Shown here piece by piece: positions 1 to 8,975 of a stretch of DNA of 21,352 bases. The notes under the pieces are model-generated. The model made no database searches and was not told the origin of the DNA. It saw only the letters and a program-made list of their open reading frames with translations. The translations under genes and the position numbers were made by a program. This stretch comes from Candidatus Zixiibacteriota bacterium (lineage in GTDB: Bacteria; Zixibacteria; MSB-5A5; JAUVRN01), in assembly GCA_030597645.1 (NCBI GenBank), contig JAUVRN010000002.1:1-21352 (forward strand). The letters are read 5' to 3'. Each line of letters starts with the position of its first letter. Position 1 is the stretch's first letter.

Positions 1-2054
1 ACGGCGGCAGGATCGGTCGTCCCACGTAGAATCTCCTCTGTGTAATCCTCGAGGAAGAGGTCGGTCGCCGGGTCGGTATTGGCCGCGGGGATCGGTCGGC
101 CGAGGCTGTCGAGGGAGAGTGCCAGGAACGACAGCGGGCGTATCGTGGCGCTGTCTTCGTGGAGTCGTCGTCGCCAGTACTCACGTTCCGGCCCGGACAG
201 CGGTTCGAGGGATTCGTCGACTCGCTGCCGAATCTCGCCCGGGTCCAGGTGCACCTCGAAGTGCCGGCGGGCTCCCCGCCACGTGGTGATCGCCGCGTCA
301 AGCGTTTCCGGATCACGGCGGTATAACTCGAGCGCCGAGGCATCGGTCGCCACGCGCAATACGGCATCCTGCGCAAAGAGGCCGAGTTCATCAACGCTCT
401 GCAGGATTCGTTCGATGGCCTCCAGCGCCTTCGGAACCCACACGACGTTCACGTCCATGGCGAAGCGGCCGCCGCCGTAGCCCACCCGACTGTCGCGCCA
501 GCTCCCCGGCAGCCACCCCTCAGCATCGCGGTGGAAGAAGCTCACCAGGTTCGTGGCCGTCGGCTGCTCGGCGTAGGGACGCGCGAGTTCGGCTGTGAAG
601 GCGAGGTTCCGCATGAGCGCTTCAAGACGGGACGGGCCCAGCCCGGCCGATTCAGTCAAGAACTGCCGTTTTCTCTCCACCGGTACGTCCGAGCGCGACA
701 GGTATCGCTCGACCAGGACTGGCAGCTGGAAGTCGTCGTCGACCATGCGGTAGTTCTCACGCACGGCCTGCAGATTCCCGAGCAGCTCTTCCGCACGAGC
801 GATTTGCTCGGCCGCCGCGTCCGGGTCGTTTGCTTTGGCCTGCTCCCACGCACGGATCAGCGCGCTATACTCCGCGGCGTTCTCGCGGATGGCCTGACCC
901 CCCAGTGCCTCCTCGTGACTCACGTTTCCTGAAGGGGCGAGCTTGCGGAGCACGCTTGCGATCACGAGTTCCTGCAGGTCAACGGACGAAATCGGCTCGA
1001 GCATGAGCGCAGACATCATTTGGTCGCGGCCGAAGTGCGTCGCGTAGTTGGGCAGCGACGCCATCAGCTTCTCCTCGTAACTCAGGAGCTCGAGACCGAG
1101 CGCCTGGCGCTGGAGACGCCGGAAAGCGACCAACCGCGGGTCCCGAGCGACCTCCGCCGCCGTTAGAGTGCGACGGAGACTGTCGGCCCTTGCCTGCTTC
1201 CGCCGGAAGTAGTCTTCAAACGCCTCGTTGAAGAGCCGTTCGCGGCCCAGCGGTGTGAGGGCGTCCGAGTCCGTCGTCACCGCCACGTCAAGCTCGATCC
1301 GCCCACCGGAGCGTGCGCGCACCGAGACTCGGGCGTCCGCGAGGGTCGCGGTCGAGGAATCCGCATCGCCACTGAACTCGAGCGTCAGTCGGTTCCGACC
1401 ATCCAAACTCGTGTGCTCGACGAGAACGCTCCAGCTAGCCGCGTTCTCGGAGAGGCTCACGCGCGGCTCGAGCCGGGACCGCAGCTCCTCGATATCGCCG
1501 GCGCCCAAGAGCACGAGATGGCGCGCGCGCTCCTCGCTCGGAAGACGCTCCAGGCTGCGGATCAGATCGGTCAGTTCGGTCAGGATGAAGGGAGGATCGC
1601 CGTACGGCCTTCGGTGCCACTGCAGGTACTGGAAATCCCGCTCTTGCCGCATGGTTCCGAGCAAGAACCAGCCGATCTCGAGCGCTGCCACATCCGCCGC
1701 CAGCCGGTACCGCATGATGCGATTTGACCCCTCCGACTCGGCCGTCGCCCCGGGACCACCCCAGACCAGGGGCCACGCACGGCCCTCCGCGTCTCGCACG
1801 GTGAACGCGGCGCTCTCATTCGCCGCGTCTGCCCATACGTGCACGACGCGACCGTCCCGCTGATTGAGGTAGACCTGAAACGTGTTGCCTATGGCATCCC
1901 GGAAGAACCGAGTCGTGTAACCCTCGTACGCCGCCGGGTCATCCACGCCCGCCTCGGGAAACTCCAAGGCCGGCGGCTGCTCCGCTCCGTTTGGCGCCGC
2001 CTGACACGCCTGCAGCAGGAGCGGCACGACGAAGAGACATGCGCGCACGTGCAT
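1..2054 (-). CDS. Lipoprotein with six-hairpin-glycosidase-like body (C-terminus cut off by window edge)
   Basis: The minus frame from the ATG at 2054 is open for 684 codons to the left edge, so the true end lies outside. The N-terminus has a short basic and hydrophobic stretch ending in LLLQAC, a plausible lipobox with lipidated Cys17, which implies an envelope lipoprotein. The middle and C-terminal parts look like an (alpha/alpha)6 barrel: NYATHFGRDQMMSAL at about residues 336-350 recalls the FGRD motif of amylo-1,6-glucosidase-type debranching enzymes, and SWRDS (518-522) followed by GGGRFAMDVN (527-536) recalls six-hairpin hydrolases. This is family resemblance seen by eye, so substrate and reaction are unknown. 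It is divergent from the GH13 gene, which fits a role in glucan breakdown by context only. No strong ribosome-binding site precedes the ATG (a weak GGATGG lies about 8 nt away). It could equally be a non-enzymatic carbohydrate-binding relative. Confidence 0.6.
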   Translation of the reverse strand, partial: MHVRACLFVVPLLLQACQAAPNGAEQPPALEFPEAGVDDPAAYEGYTTRFFRDAIGNTFQVYLNQRDGRVVHVWADAANESAAFTVRDAEGRAWPLVWGGPGATAESEGSNRIMRYRLAADVAALEIGWFLLGTMRQERDFQYLQWHRRPYGDPPFILTELTDLIRSLERLPSEERARHLVLLGAGDIEELRSRLEPRVSLSENAASWSVLVEHTSLDGRNRLTLEFSGDADSSTATLADARVSVRARSGGRIELDVAVTTDSDALTPLGRERLFNEAFEDYFRRKQARADSLRRTLTAAEVARDPRLVAFRRLQRQALGLELLSYEEKLMASLPNYATHFGRDQMMSALMLEPISSVDLQELVIASVLRKLAPSGNVSHEEALGGQAIRENAAEYSALIRAWEQAKANDPDAAAEQIARAEELLGNLQAVRENYRMVDDDFQLPVLVERYLSRSDVPVERKRQFLTESAGLGPSRLEALMRNLAFTAELARPYAEQPTATNLVSFFHRDAEGWLPGSWRDSRVGYGGGRFAMDVNVVWVPKALEAIERILQSVDELGLFAQDAVLRVATDASALELYRRDPETLDAAITTWRGARRHFEVHLDPGEIRQRVDESLEPLSGPEREYWRRRLHEDSATIRPLSFLALSLDSLGRPIPAANTDPATDLFLEDYTEEILRGTTDPAA

Positions 2055-2233
2055 CGGTGGACCATCCAAGCTGTGGTCAGATAGAATCCGTGACTAGAAC
2101 TCCTAATCTAGATGGAGTGCACGACGTGCGCGACCCCGTCGGACGCGGCCGACCGTGTGCTTGTCCGGGAGCCTGACCTGGGCTACGTTGTCGGCCTCCA
2201 CAGGCAACCTCGAGAGGTAGGAGGTCTCCAAGC
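2055..2233. promoter_or_regulatory. Divergent intergenic region between the lipoprotein and the GH13 gene
   Basis: This 179-bp spacer must hold the promoters for two genes pointing away from each other. A short AT-richer stretch near 2077-2112 contains a 5-bp dyad (CTAGA at 2094-2098, TCTAG at 2107-2111). I see no convincing -35/-10 pair on either strand, so the promoter call rests on gene orientation only. Confidence 0.3.
2219..2224 (+). promoter_or_regulatory. Shine-Dalgarno site of the GH13 gene
   Basis: AGGAGG lies 9 nt upstream of the ATG at 2234, which favours that ATG over the in-frame ATG two codons later. A strong Shine-Dalgarno site argues against a typical Bacteroidota host. Confidence 0.75.
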
Positions 2234-3877
2234 ATGTCGATGCACCGCAATCTCATCGCCGCGCTCTGCACCGCTCTTTTCGCGTTCCCAGCCCAGACCA
2301 CCGCGCAGGAGGAGAACGTCTCCGACGCACCCAACTGGAAGCGCGGAGCGGTCTGCTACGAGATCTTCGTCCGTTCGTTCTACGACAGCGACGGCGACGG
2401 CATCGGCGACCTGCAGGGGCTCATCCAGAAGCTCGACTACATCAACGACGGCGATCCGGACTCGCAGCGCGATCTGGGCGCCCGGTGCATCTGGCTCATG
2501 CCGGTGGCCCAGTCACCGAGCTATCACGGCTATGACGTGACAGACTACTACAACGTCGACCGCGACTACGGCACGAACGAGGACTTCAAGCGCCTGGTTA
2601 GCGAAGCCCACCGGCGAGGGATCCGCGTGCTGGTGGACCTCGTGCTGAACCATGCATCTAGCGAGCATCCCTACTTCAAGGACGCGCTGCTCAATCCCGA
2701 CTCACCCTACCGCGACTGGTTCATCTGGTCACCGTCGCATCCCGGCGTCAAGAATCCCTGGGGCGGCGACAACTGGCACCGCTCACCCGTGCGTGAGGAG
2801 TACTACTACGGATTCTTCTGGAGCGGCATGCCAGACCTAAACTACGAGACGCCGGCCGTCCGCGAGGAGGCGAAGAGAATCGCCACCTTCTGGCTGGAGG
2901 AGTTGGGGGCCGACGGCTTCCGCCTCGACGCCGTCAAGCACCTGGTGGAGCAGGATTACGGGAGAATCGTCGAGCACGTTCCCGCCACCCATGCGGTCCT
3001 GCGCGAATTCGCCGCCCACACCCATCGCGTCGCGCCTGATGCGTTCACGATCGGCGAGGTGTGGGACAGCATTGGCGCGATGCTGCTGTACTATCCTGAT
3101 CAGCTGGACGCGTATTTCGCCTTCGAGGCGTCAGAAGCAATCATGGAATCGGTGCGCACGGGTTCGGCGAACACGCTCCTGCGCCCGTTCCTGCGACTTC
3201 AGCGCGAACTGCCCGCCGATCGCTGGTCACCCTTCCTGCGCAACCATGACCAGACGCGCACGCTCACCGCGCTCGGCGGGGACATCGCCCGTGCCAAGTT
3301 GGCGGCTACGCTCCTCCTGACGCTTCCGGGTCTGCCCTTCGTCTACTACGGGGAGGAGATCGGGATGACGGGCGACAAACCGGACCCACGGCTGCGAACG
3401 CCCATGCACTGGAGCCGCGCCTCGGCGGCCGGCTTCACCGACGGCCTGGCGTGGGAGCCGCTCCAGCCGGACTCGCTCATTGCGAACGTGGAGGTGCAAG
3501 AGGCCGACCCCAACTCGCTGCTCAACCTCTATCGACGCCTGATCCACTTGCGCGCCGAGAACACTGCGCTCGCGTCAGGTCAGCTGGTGCCGCTGACCGC
3601 GAGCGTGAGCGCCGTGGCGGCTTACCTGCGGCGCGAGGGTGGCCGGGCGGTGTTGGTGGTAGCCAACCTCGACATGGAGCCCCTCTCAGGTGTGACGGTC
3701 GCCTCAGAGGGGCGCGTGCTTCCGGCGGGCCGATACGAGGTACGGAGCCTGCTCGGCGGTCCACCGGGCGCGCCGCTCACGGTCGGAGAGAACGGACGCA
3801 TAGAGAGCTACGTCCCCCTCCCATCGGTCGGGCCGTTGGAGAGTCACGTCTTCGAGCTGACCGTGGGAAGCCGGTAG
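2234..3877 (+). CDS. Secreted GH13 alpha-glucan hydrolase (alpha-amylase type, subfamily 36-like)
   Basis: This enzyme hydrolyses alpha-1,4 (possibly also alpha-1,6) glucosidic bonds in starch, glycogen or maltodextrins. A signal peptide of about 24 residues ends near TTAQ, so it acts in the periplasm or outside. All GH13 conserved regions are present: DSDGDGIGDL (51-60, calcium loop of the oligo-1,6-glucosidase type), DLVLNH (135-140), GFRLDAVKH (228-236, nucleophile Asp232), GEVW (acid/base Glu275) and FLRNHD (transition-state Asp339). The region-V motif MPDLN (199-203) is the published signature of GH13_36, the group between oligo-1,6-glucosidases and neopullulanases. A C-terminal beta domain follows from about residue 450. 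At 547 residues it is full length for the family. It stands alone on the plus strand, convergent with the symporter gene, and presumably feeds the GH97 enzyme. Exact specificity (alpha-amylase, alpha-glucosidase or cyclomaltodextrinase-like) cannot be read from motifs. Confidence 0.93.
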   Translation: MSMHRNLIAALCTALFAFPAQTTAQEENVSDAPNWKRGAVCYEIFVRSFYDSDGDGIGDLQGLIQKLDYINDGDPDSQRDLGARCIWLMPVAQSPSYHGYDVTDYYNVDRDYGTNEDFKRLVSEAHRRGIRVLVDLVLNHASSEHPYFKDALLNPDSPYRDWFIWSPSHPGVKNPWGGDNWHRSPVREEYYYGFFWSGMPDLNYETPAVREEAKRIATFWLEELGADGFRLDAVKHLVEQDYGRIVEHVPATHAVLREFAAHTHRVAPDAFTIGEVWDSIGAMLLYYPDQLDAYFAFEASEAIMESVRTGSANTLLRPFLRLQRELPADRWSPFLRNHDQTRTLTALGGDIARAKLAATLLLTLPGLPFVYYGEEIGMTGDKPDPRLRTPMHWSRASAAGFTDGLAWEPLQPDSLIANVEVQEADPNSLLNLYRRLIHLRAENTALASGQLVPLTASVSAVAAYLRREGGRAVLVVANLDMEPLSGVTVASEGRVLPAGRYEVRSLLGGPPGAPLTVGENGRIESYVPLPSVGPLESHVFELTVGSR

Positions 3878-3884
3878 ACCGGCT
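3869..3884 (+). terminator. Small hairpin over the GH13 stop codon
   Basis: AGCCGG and CCGGCT pair across a TAGA loop, and the stop codon TAG sits in that loop. No T-run follows, so this is at best a weak or factor-dependent 3' end for the GH13 transcript. The rest of the 127-bp convergent spacer shows no better terminator on either strand. Confidence 0.3.
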
Positions 3885-4004
3885 CAGTCACGAACGTTGG
3901 TGCGCTTCCGATGCACAGGTCGTGCTACTCGATGAAGCCCTACAGATCGAGCCGCGCGGCGTAACCCGCCACGAATCGGGGGGCAAAGGGCTTTCATGCC
4001 TACG

Positions 4005-5624
4005 TCACGAGAAATAGATCCACAGCAACCCTACGCAGACCACCAGCAACAGGCTCAGCAACAGGTCTGTGCGGTACCAGCGACGCCCGAGTCCATCCGT
4101 GGGCGGTGGCTCCGGATGGGCGAACGTCAGACCGGCCACCTTGTGGGGGGGCGGCGGCGGCGTGAGCAGGCTCACTGTCACCAAGACAGCGGTGCAGATC
4201 ACGAAGAGGATGATGGCAAAGTGCAGGAAGTTGACGTCGGCGAACGCGAAGAGAAACCCATCCAGGTGCTGTTTGCCGATTTCCGCCACCAGCCGCCCCA
4301 TCCCCAGCACGAACCCGGTGACCAGCGCTGCAATGGCACCGCTCGAGTTGACCCTCCGCCACAGCACGCCAACCAGGAACACCGCCGCGATCGGGGGCGA
4401 GATGTACGCCTGCACGCTCTGAAGGTACTGATAGAGCTGCCCGGAGATCAGCTTCATGAATGGGATCCACAGCAGGCCGAAGCCCACGAGCGCCACAGTG
4501 GTGACCTGCCCGACCAGCACTAGCCGCCGTTCCGATGCCTCCGGGCGGAGCTTCTTGTAGACGTCCAGGGTGACCAACGTTGAGGTGGAATTGAACACCG
4601 ACGAAAGCGAACTCATGAGCGCCGCCAACAGCCCGGCCACCACCAGCCCGCGCAGCCCGATGGGGAGCAGCACGGCGATGAGCGTGGGCAGCGCCTGGTC
4701 CGGCGTGGCGAGCTGCAGCCGGCCCTGCTGCGACAGCGCGTAGGCGATCACGCCGGGGATCACGAATATGAAGAGCGGCAGCAGCTTCAGGTATCCGGCG
4801 AACACGGTCCCGCGACGGGCGTGATCCCGGTCCTTCGCCGCAAGTACGCGTTGCACGATGAACTGGTCGGTGCACCAGTACCAGACGCCAAGGATCGGCG
4901 CCCCGAAGAGAATGCCGGTCCAGGGAAAGTCCGGGTCCGCCATCGGCTTCCACAAGCTGAGGAACTCGGGCCCCACCGTGTCGGTCATCGCACTCCAGCC
5001 GCCCAGTGCGTTGAGCCCCAGGAGCGTGACGGCCAGCGCGCCCCCGATCAAGACGAACATCTGCAGCAGATCCGTGTAGAGCACCGCGCGTAACCCGCCG
5101 AAGATGGTGTACACGCCGGTGACCACCACGACCACCAGTGCGCCGGTCCAGAAGTCGATCCCCATGATCGCTTCAAAGACGATGCCACCGGCGGCGATCG
5201 TCACCGAGATCTTGGTCAGCACGTAACCGATGATGGAGATCACCGCCAGATACCAGCGGGCGCTCGAGGAGTAGCGTCGTTCGAGGAACTCCGGCATGGT
5301 GAAGACGCCACTCGACAGGTAGAAGGGCACGAACAACCAGCCGAGCATCAGGAGTATCATCGAGGCGAGGATCTCGAACTGGCCCACGGCCACGCCGCCC
5401 GCCGCACCCGTTCCTGCCAGCCCCACCAGGTGTTCGGATCCGATATTCGAGGCGAACAGCGAGGCGCCCACGATGAACCAGCCGGCATTGCGGCCCGCCA
5501 GAAAGTAGTCAGTCGATGTCTCACGCTTCGACCGCTCTCGTACCGTCGCCCAGATCGCTACGCCAAAGACCAGGACGAAGTACCCAGCGATCACCACCCA
5601 GTCCAAGCTCGCCAATAAGCCCAC
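4005..5624 (-). CDS. SGLT-type sodium/glucose symporter (SSS family)
   Basis: This inner-membrane transporter is expected to import glucose or galactose together with Na+. The 539 residues show about 14 membrane segments with the LeuT-fold SSS layout. SLFASNIGSEHLVGLAGTG (55-73) is close to animal and Vibrio SGLTs. The positions matching human SGLT1 sugar contacts are all kept: Asn60, His65, Glu84, Tyr249, Trp250, Lys280 and Gln402. The serine-rich SSLSSVFNSTSTL segment (338-350) carries the Na2 sodium site, and YKKL follows as in SGLTs. A run of six prolines near 489-494 lies in the loop before the last helix. It is the third gene of the GH97 operon, starting 15 nt after the stop of the FG-GAP/UnbV gene, with GGAGAG about 8 nt ahead of its ATG. 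In this setting it would take up the glucose released by GH97. The exact sugar is inferred. Confidence 0.92.
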   Translation of the reverse strand: MGLLASLDWVVIAGYFVLVFGVAIWATVRERSKRETSTDYFLAGRNAGWFIVGASLFASNIGSEHLVGLAGTGAAGGVAVGQFEILASMILLMLGWLFVPFYLSSGVFTMPEFLERRYSSSARWYLAVISIIGYVLTKISVTIAAGGIVFEAIMGIDFWTGALVVVVVTGVYTIFGGLRAVLYTDLLQMFVLIGGALAVTLLGLNALGGWSAMTDTVGPEFLSLWKPMADPDFPWTGILFGAPILGVWYWCTDQFIVQRVLAAKDRDHARRGTVFAGYLKLLPLFIFVIPGVIAYALSQQGRLQLATPDQALPTLIAVLLPIGLRGLVVAGLLAALMSSLSSVFNSTSTLVTLDVYKKLRPEASERRLVLVGQVTTVALVGFGLLWIPFMKLISGQLYQYLQSVQAYISPPIAAVFLVGVLWRRVNSSGAIAALVTGFVLGMGRLVAEIGKQHLDGFLFAFADVNFLHFAIILFVICTAVLVTVSLLTPPPPPHKVAGLTFAHPEPPPTDGLGRRWYRTDLLLSLLLVVCVGLLWIYFS

Positions 5625-5639
5625 GGGCGTCTCTCCGGC

Positions 5640-8600
5640 TCAGTTTCTGTGAAGTAGGATTTGGAGCCGCGCGTCGTTACGCGCCGCGACGATCAGTCTA
5701 GCGCCGTCGCTACGCCGCAGCAGTTTCAGGTCACGCACCTGGCCGTCGAGCACCAGGTTGCTCGCCTCCATGTCGACTGACTGGAAACGACCTGCGCCAT
5801 CGCCGCGCAGCAACAGCCCATAGCTGGCATCGTACCGCCCGCGCACGGGCGGGACGCCGTGGAAGTTGCCAGCGACGATTAGGTCCTTGTACCCGTCTCC
5901 GTCGAAGTCTTGCGCGAGCACGGAGTAGATCGGCGCGAATTGAGCTTCGATGGGAAGCGGCCGGAGGTCGAAGGTCCCGTCGCCGTTGTTCACGGCAACG
6001 GAACTGGCAAGACGATACGTCTCCAAAACGTTGGCTTGCCGCAGTTCCGACGTTGAAAAGATGTCCTCGATGCGGCTGGCACCGAAATCAGCATAGGAAC
6101 GATACCTGCTTCGCAGCTCCGGAATTTGCCGAATCAGCTCATCCCGACCGACGAGCGGGTAGCTCACGCCATTCCTGTACGAGGTCAGAATCTGTTCCAA
6201 TGCGCCAGTGCCAGAAAAATCGTTGATGTACAGCCGCACCGGCTCCCTTGGTGATGCCTTGATGTAGGAGTTGAGCCCCAAGTTGCCCAACACGAGATCC
6301 TCGCGTCCATCCCCCGTCAGGTCGACCGCGGTCACGCTGTTCCACCACCCATTCGTCCCCGCAAGGCCTGCCTCGGCGGTACGCTCCACGAACCGGCCAT
6401 CCTCCTGCCGGAATACTCGGACCGGCATCCATTCTCCGACCACGATCAAGTCGAGCTGTCCGTCAGCGTCATAATCCACCCACGCGGCCGAGGAAACCAT
6501 GCCGGCCTCCGACAGCCCCTCGGCTTGCTCGCTGGTAACGTCGGTGAACCGCCCGGTACCGTCATTCTGCAGCAAGCGGCTTTGAGGCGTGAGACCGTAA
6601 TCGAGTGCGACGACGCGGCTGCCAACAAAGAGATCGAGGTGACCATCCCTGTTGAAATCGCCCGGCACAGCGCAGCAGCCGTTTTCAAAGAAATCGGGCA
6701 CTGCATCGTCAGCTCGCTGCAATCCGCCCTGGCCGTCGTTGATGTACAGTCTGTCCCGCAGTGGGGGATGATCGTCCCAGAACTCGTTCCCGCCGCTTAC
6801 GACGTAGAGATCCTGATATCCATCGCCGTTGGCATCGAAGAAGACCGCGTCGACGTCTTCATACAGGCTATCGGTCTGGAAGACACGCTCATTGGCGCGG
6901 CGGAACGTACCGTCACTCCGCTGGACCAGAAGCCGCCCGGCCTGCCACTTGGCGCCGCCGACGTAGATGTCATCCAGCCCATCGCCGGTAACGTCAGCGA
7001 CCCCGAGGGCAGGCCCCTCGGTAGAGAGGAGGTGCGGCATGAAGGGTTCGCGGTTGTAATCGAAGAAGGTGTTCTCTTCATGTTTGAAGTCGATGCCCAC
7101 TTCAGTTGTGACGTCTTCGAACAGCAGTGGTGTGGCGGCCGCCTCTGCGTAGGCGTACCTGCCGGCGGCGGCGTCCTGTGCAAGCGTAACGGCCTGATCC
7201 ACCGCGACGTTAGTCAGCACTTGGTAGCGATAGTCGGGCCAGATGACAATCAGTGAGTCTATCTGCTCAGACGGACCCAGCCCAAAATGCAGCCGGGCAT
7301 CGACCGACGACTGGAAACCGCGTGTGGGCATCTGCTCCAACAGCTGCACCACGCCGTCATGCTTGACTATGACCTTCGCACCGATCCCGGCCGTATTCGC
7401 TTCAGAGCCCCTCAGAAGCACCCGCAGATAATGGTGTCCCGTGATCTCGCGGGCGCGGTTGCGGTAGATCGCGGCGGACGCGTTGATGTTGTTCACGACC
7501 AGATCGAGAGCACCACTGTTGTTCAAGTCGACGTAGGCAGCGCCGTTCGAAAAACCCGGCTGCGCCAGGCCCCAGGCGTCGGCCACATTCGTAAAGGTGA
7601 GGTCTCCGTTGTTGCGAAACGCGTAGTTGGCAATTGGTATCTGCGGCATTAGTCCGAGAAGCACGAGGTCCTCCTCGGTGATACCCTCTGCCAGCGAAGC
7701 CTGGATGGACCGGTTGCGCAACACGTTGAAGAAGTCCAGGTCGTTCGCCCTGTGGTAGATACCGTTCGTGACGAACAGGTCCTTGTAACCGTCGTTGTCC
7801 AAGTCGGCGAAGAGCGGTGCCCAGCTCCAGTCTGTGGCGTAGACGCCGGCCAGATAGCCGATTTCGCTAAAACGCCGCCGACCGCGGTTGAGCTGGAGTG
7901 TGTTGCGCGAGTACTGAGGATGATAACCGGCTTGTAGTTTCAGGTACTCAATGTCGAAGGTTTCGGCGTTCGCAGAGGTTTGCACGATCTCCTGCCGTTC
8001 CGGTAGCATCTCGAGCACCATCACGTCAGGTCGGCCGTCGTTGTTATAGTCGGCGGCATCGACGCCCATCGAGGCACGGCTCAAGTGTCCCATGGACGTG
8101 GTAATGGACTCGGTGAAGGTGCCATCACAGTTGTTGTAATAGAGAAAGTCGTTCTCCTGGAAGTCGTTGGTTACGTACAGGTCTGGACAGCCGTCGAGGT
8201 TCAGGTCGCTCGCCACCACGCCGAGACCGTATCCTTCAACGCTGCCGAAGATGCCCGCCTCGCGCGTGACATCGACGAAGCGGTCGCCGTCATTGCGGAA
8301 CAGGCGATCACCCGCTCTCGGATGGTGCTCCTGGCGTTGCGGGTTGAAGACGTTGCCACGGTCTCTGTGGACAGAGTGATTCAGCAGGTAGACGTCGAGG
8401 TCGCCATCGAGGTCGTAGTCGAACACGGCGGCCTGAGTCGAGTAGCCGGCATGTCCGAGTCCGTACGCCTCAGTCATGTCGCTGAAGCTGCCATCTCCGT
8501 TGTTGATGTAGAGCACATTGCGTCCGCCCATGGTGAGGTAACTGACGGCCGACACGTAGATGTCGAGGTGCCCATCTCCATTCACATCCGCCATCGTGAC

Positions 8601-8954
8601 GCCGCTGGTCCAGCCTTCGCTTCCAGCGACGCTCGCACGCTCGGTAATGTCCTCGAACTCGTAGTCTCCTTTGTTTCGATATAAACGGTTGGGACCCAGG
8701 TTGGATGTGAAGTAGATGTCCGGCAGGCCGTCGTTATCAACGTCGCCGATAGAAACGCCGCCGCCGTTGTAGTAATTGAGATAATTGAGGATGTTGAATT
8801 CGGGATCTTCCGGCAGCTCATTGACGAACGTGACGCCGGTCGCTTCGGGCCGTAGCAACTCAAAGAGCCTCGTTGAATCAGCGTCGCACCCTGCGGTCAC
8901 TCCTGCTACGCCGACAGCGAGAGCTAGTGCGCACGACGCGCTAGTGGAGCGCAT
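5640..8954 (-). CDS. FG-GAP/VCBS and ASPIC/UnbV-domain lipoprotein 1 (double propeller, 13 Ca loops)
   Basis: This large envelope lipoprotein has an N-terminal signal ending in VTAGC (lipidated Cys23). Thirteen integrin-type calcium loops of the DxDxDGxxD kind are visible. Seven lie in residues 71-484 (for example DVDNDGLPD at 71-79) and six in 653-1024 (for example DFDGDGYKD at 1016-1024). The seventh loop, DLNNSGALD, has lost one acidic ligand. Between the two sets, about residues 520-590, is an ASPIC/UnbV domain (GIGAKV, then FQSSVDARLHFGLG, then VIWPD). Both halves open in a similar way (VTFVNE and IDFKHE, then a GxGDV or GVADV entry), so the protein looks like two beta-propellers joined by UnbV. 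Function is unknown. Such proteins often accompany SusC/SusD genes, and surface glycan capture or scaffolding is plausible. It is the middle gene of the GH97 operon and a paralogue of the lipoprotein encoded at 11689-15114. Confidence 0.9.
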   Translation of the reverse strand: MRSTSASCALALAVGVAGVTAGCDADSTRLFELLRPEATGVTFVNELPEDPEFNILNYLNYYNGGGVSIGDVDNDGLPDIYFTSNLGPNRLYRNKGDYEFEDITERASVAGSEGWTSGVTMADVNGDGHLDIYVSAVSYLTMGGRNVLYINNGDGSFSDMTEAYGLGHAGYSTQAAVFDYDLDGDLDVYLLNHSVHRDRGNVFNPQRQEHHPRAGDRLFRNDGDRFVDVTREAGIFGSVEGYGLGVVASDLNLDGCPDLYVTNDFQENDFLYYNNCDGTFTESITTSMGHLSRASMGVDAADYNNDGRPDVMVLEMLPERQEIVQTSANAETFDIEYLKLQAGYHPQYSRNTLQLNRGRRRFSEIGYLAGVYATDWSWAPLFADLDNDGYKDLFVTNGIYHRANDLDFFNVLRNRSIQASLAEGITEEDLVLLGLMPQIPIANYAFRNNGDLTFTNVADAWGLAQPGFSNGAAYVDLNNSGALDLVVNNINASAAIYRNRAREITGHHYLRVLLRGSEANTAGIGAKVIVKHDGVVQLLEQMPTRGFQSSVDARLHFGLGPSEQIDSLIVIWPDYRYQVLTNVAVDQAVTLAQDAAAGRYAYAEAAATPLLFEDVTTEVGIDFKHEENTFFDYNREPFMPHLLSTEGPALGVADVTGDGLDDIYVGGAKWQAGRLLVQRSDGTFRRANERVFQTDSLYEDVDAVFFDANGDGYQDLYVVSGGNEFWDDHPPLRDRLYINDGQGGLQRADDAVPDFFENGCCAVPGDFNRDGHLDLFVGSRVVALDYGLTPQSRLLQNDGTGRFTDVTSEQAEGLSEAGMVSSAAWVDYDADGQLDLIVVGEWMPVRVFRQEDGRFVERTAEAGLAGTNGWWNSVTAVDLTGDGREDLVLGNLGLNSYIKASPREPVRLYINDFSGTGALEQILTSYRNGVSYPLVGRDELIRQIPELRSRYRSYADFGASRIEDIFSTSELRQANVLETYRLASSVAVNNGDGTFDLRPLPIEAQFAPIYSVLAQDFDGDGYKDLIVAGNFHGVPPVRGRYDASYGLLLRGDGAGRFQSVDMEASNLVLDGQVRDLKLLRRSDGARLIVAARNDARLQILLHRN

Positions 8955-8975
8955 GACGGTCAGCCAAGCGTGATG

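Noticed and set aside
2094..2111. CTAGA/TCTAG dyad in the spacer before the GH13 gene
   Set aside because: Five-base arms with an 8-nt gap occur by chance, and nothing else supports an operator.
4144..4160. G-run and GGC repeats in the symporter gene as a possible slippage or frameshift site
   Set aside because: The reading frame is continuous through it and simply encodes a proline-rich loop. The protein is full length on both sides.
4000..4953. A 317-codon minus-strand open frame inside the symporter gene
   Set aside because: It is an out-of-frame shadow of the symporter with Arg/Ala/Gly/His-rich translation and no membrane segments.
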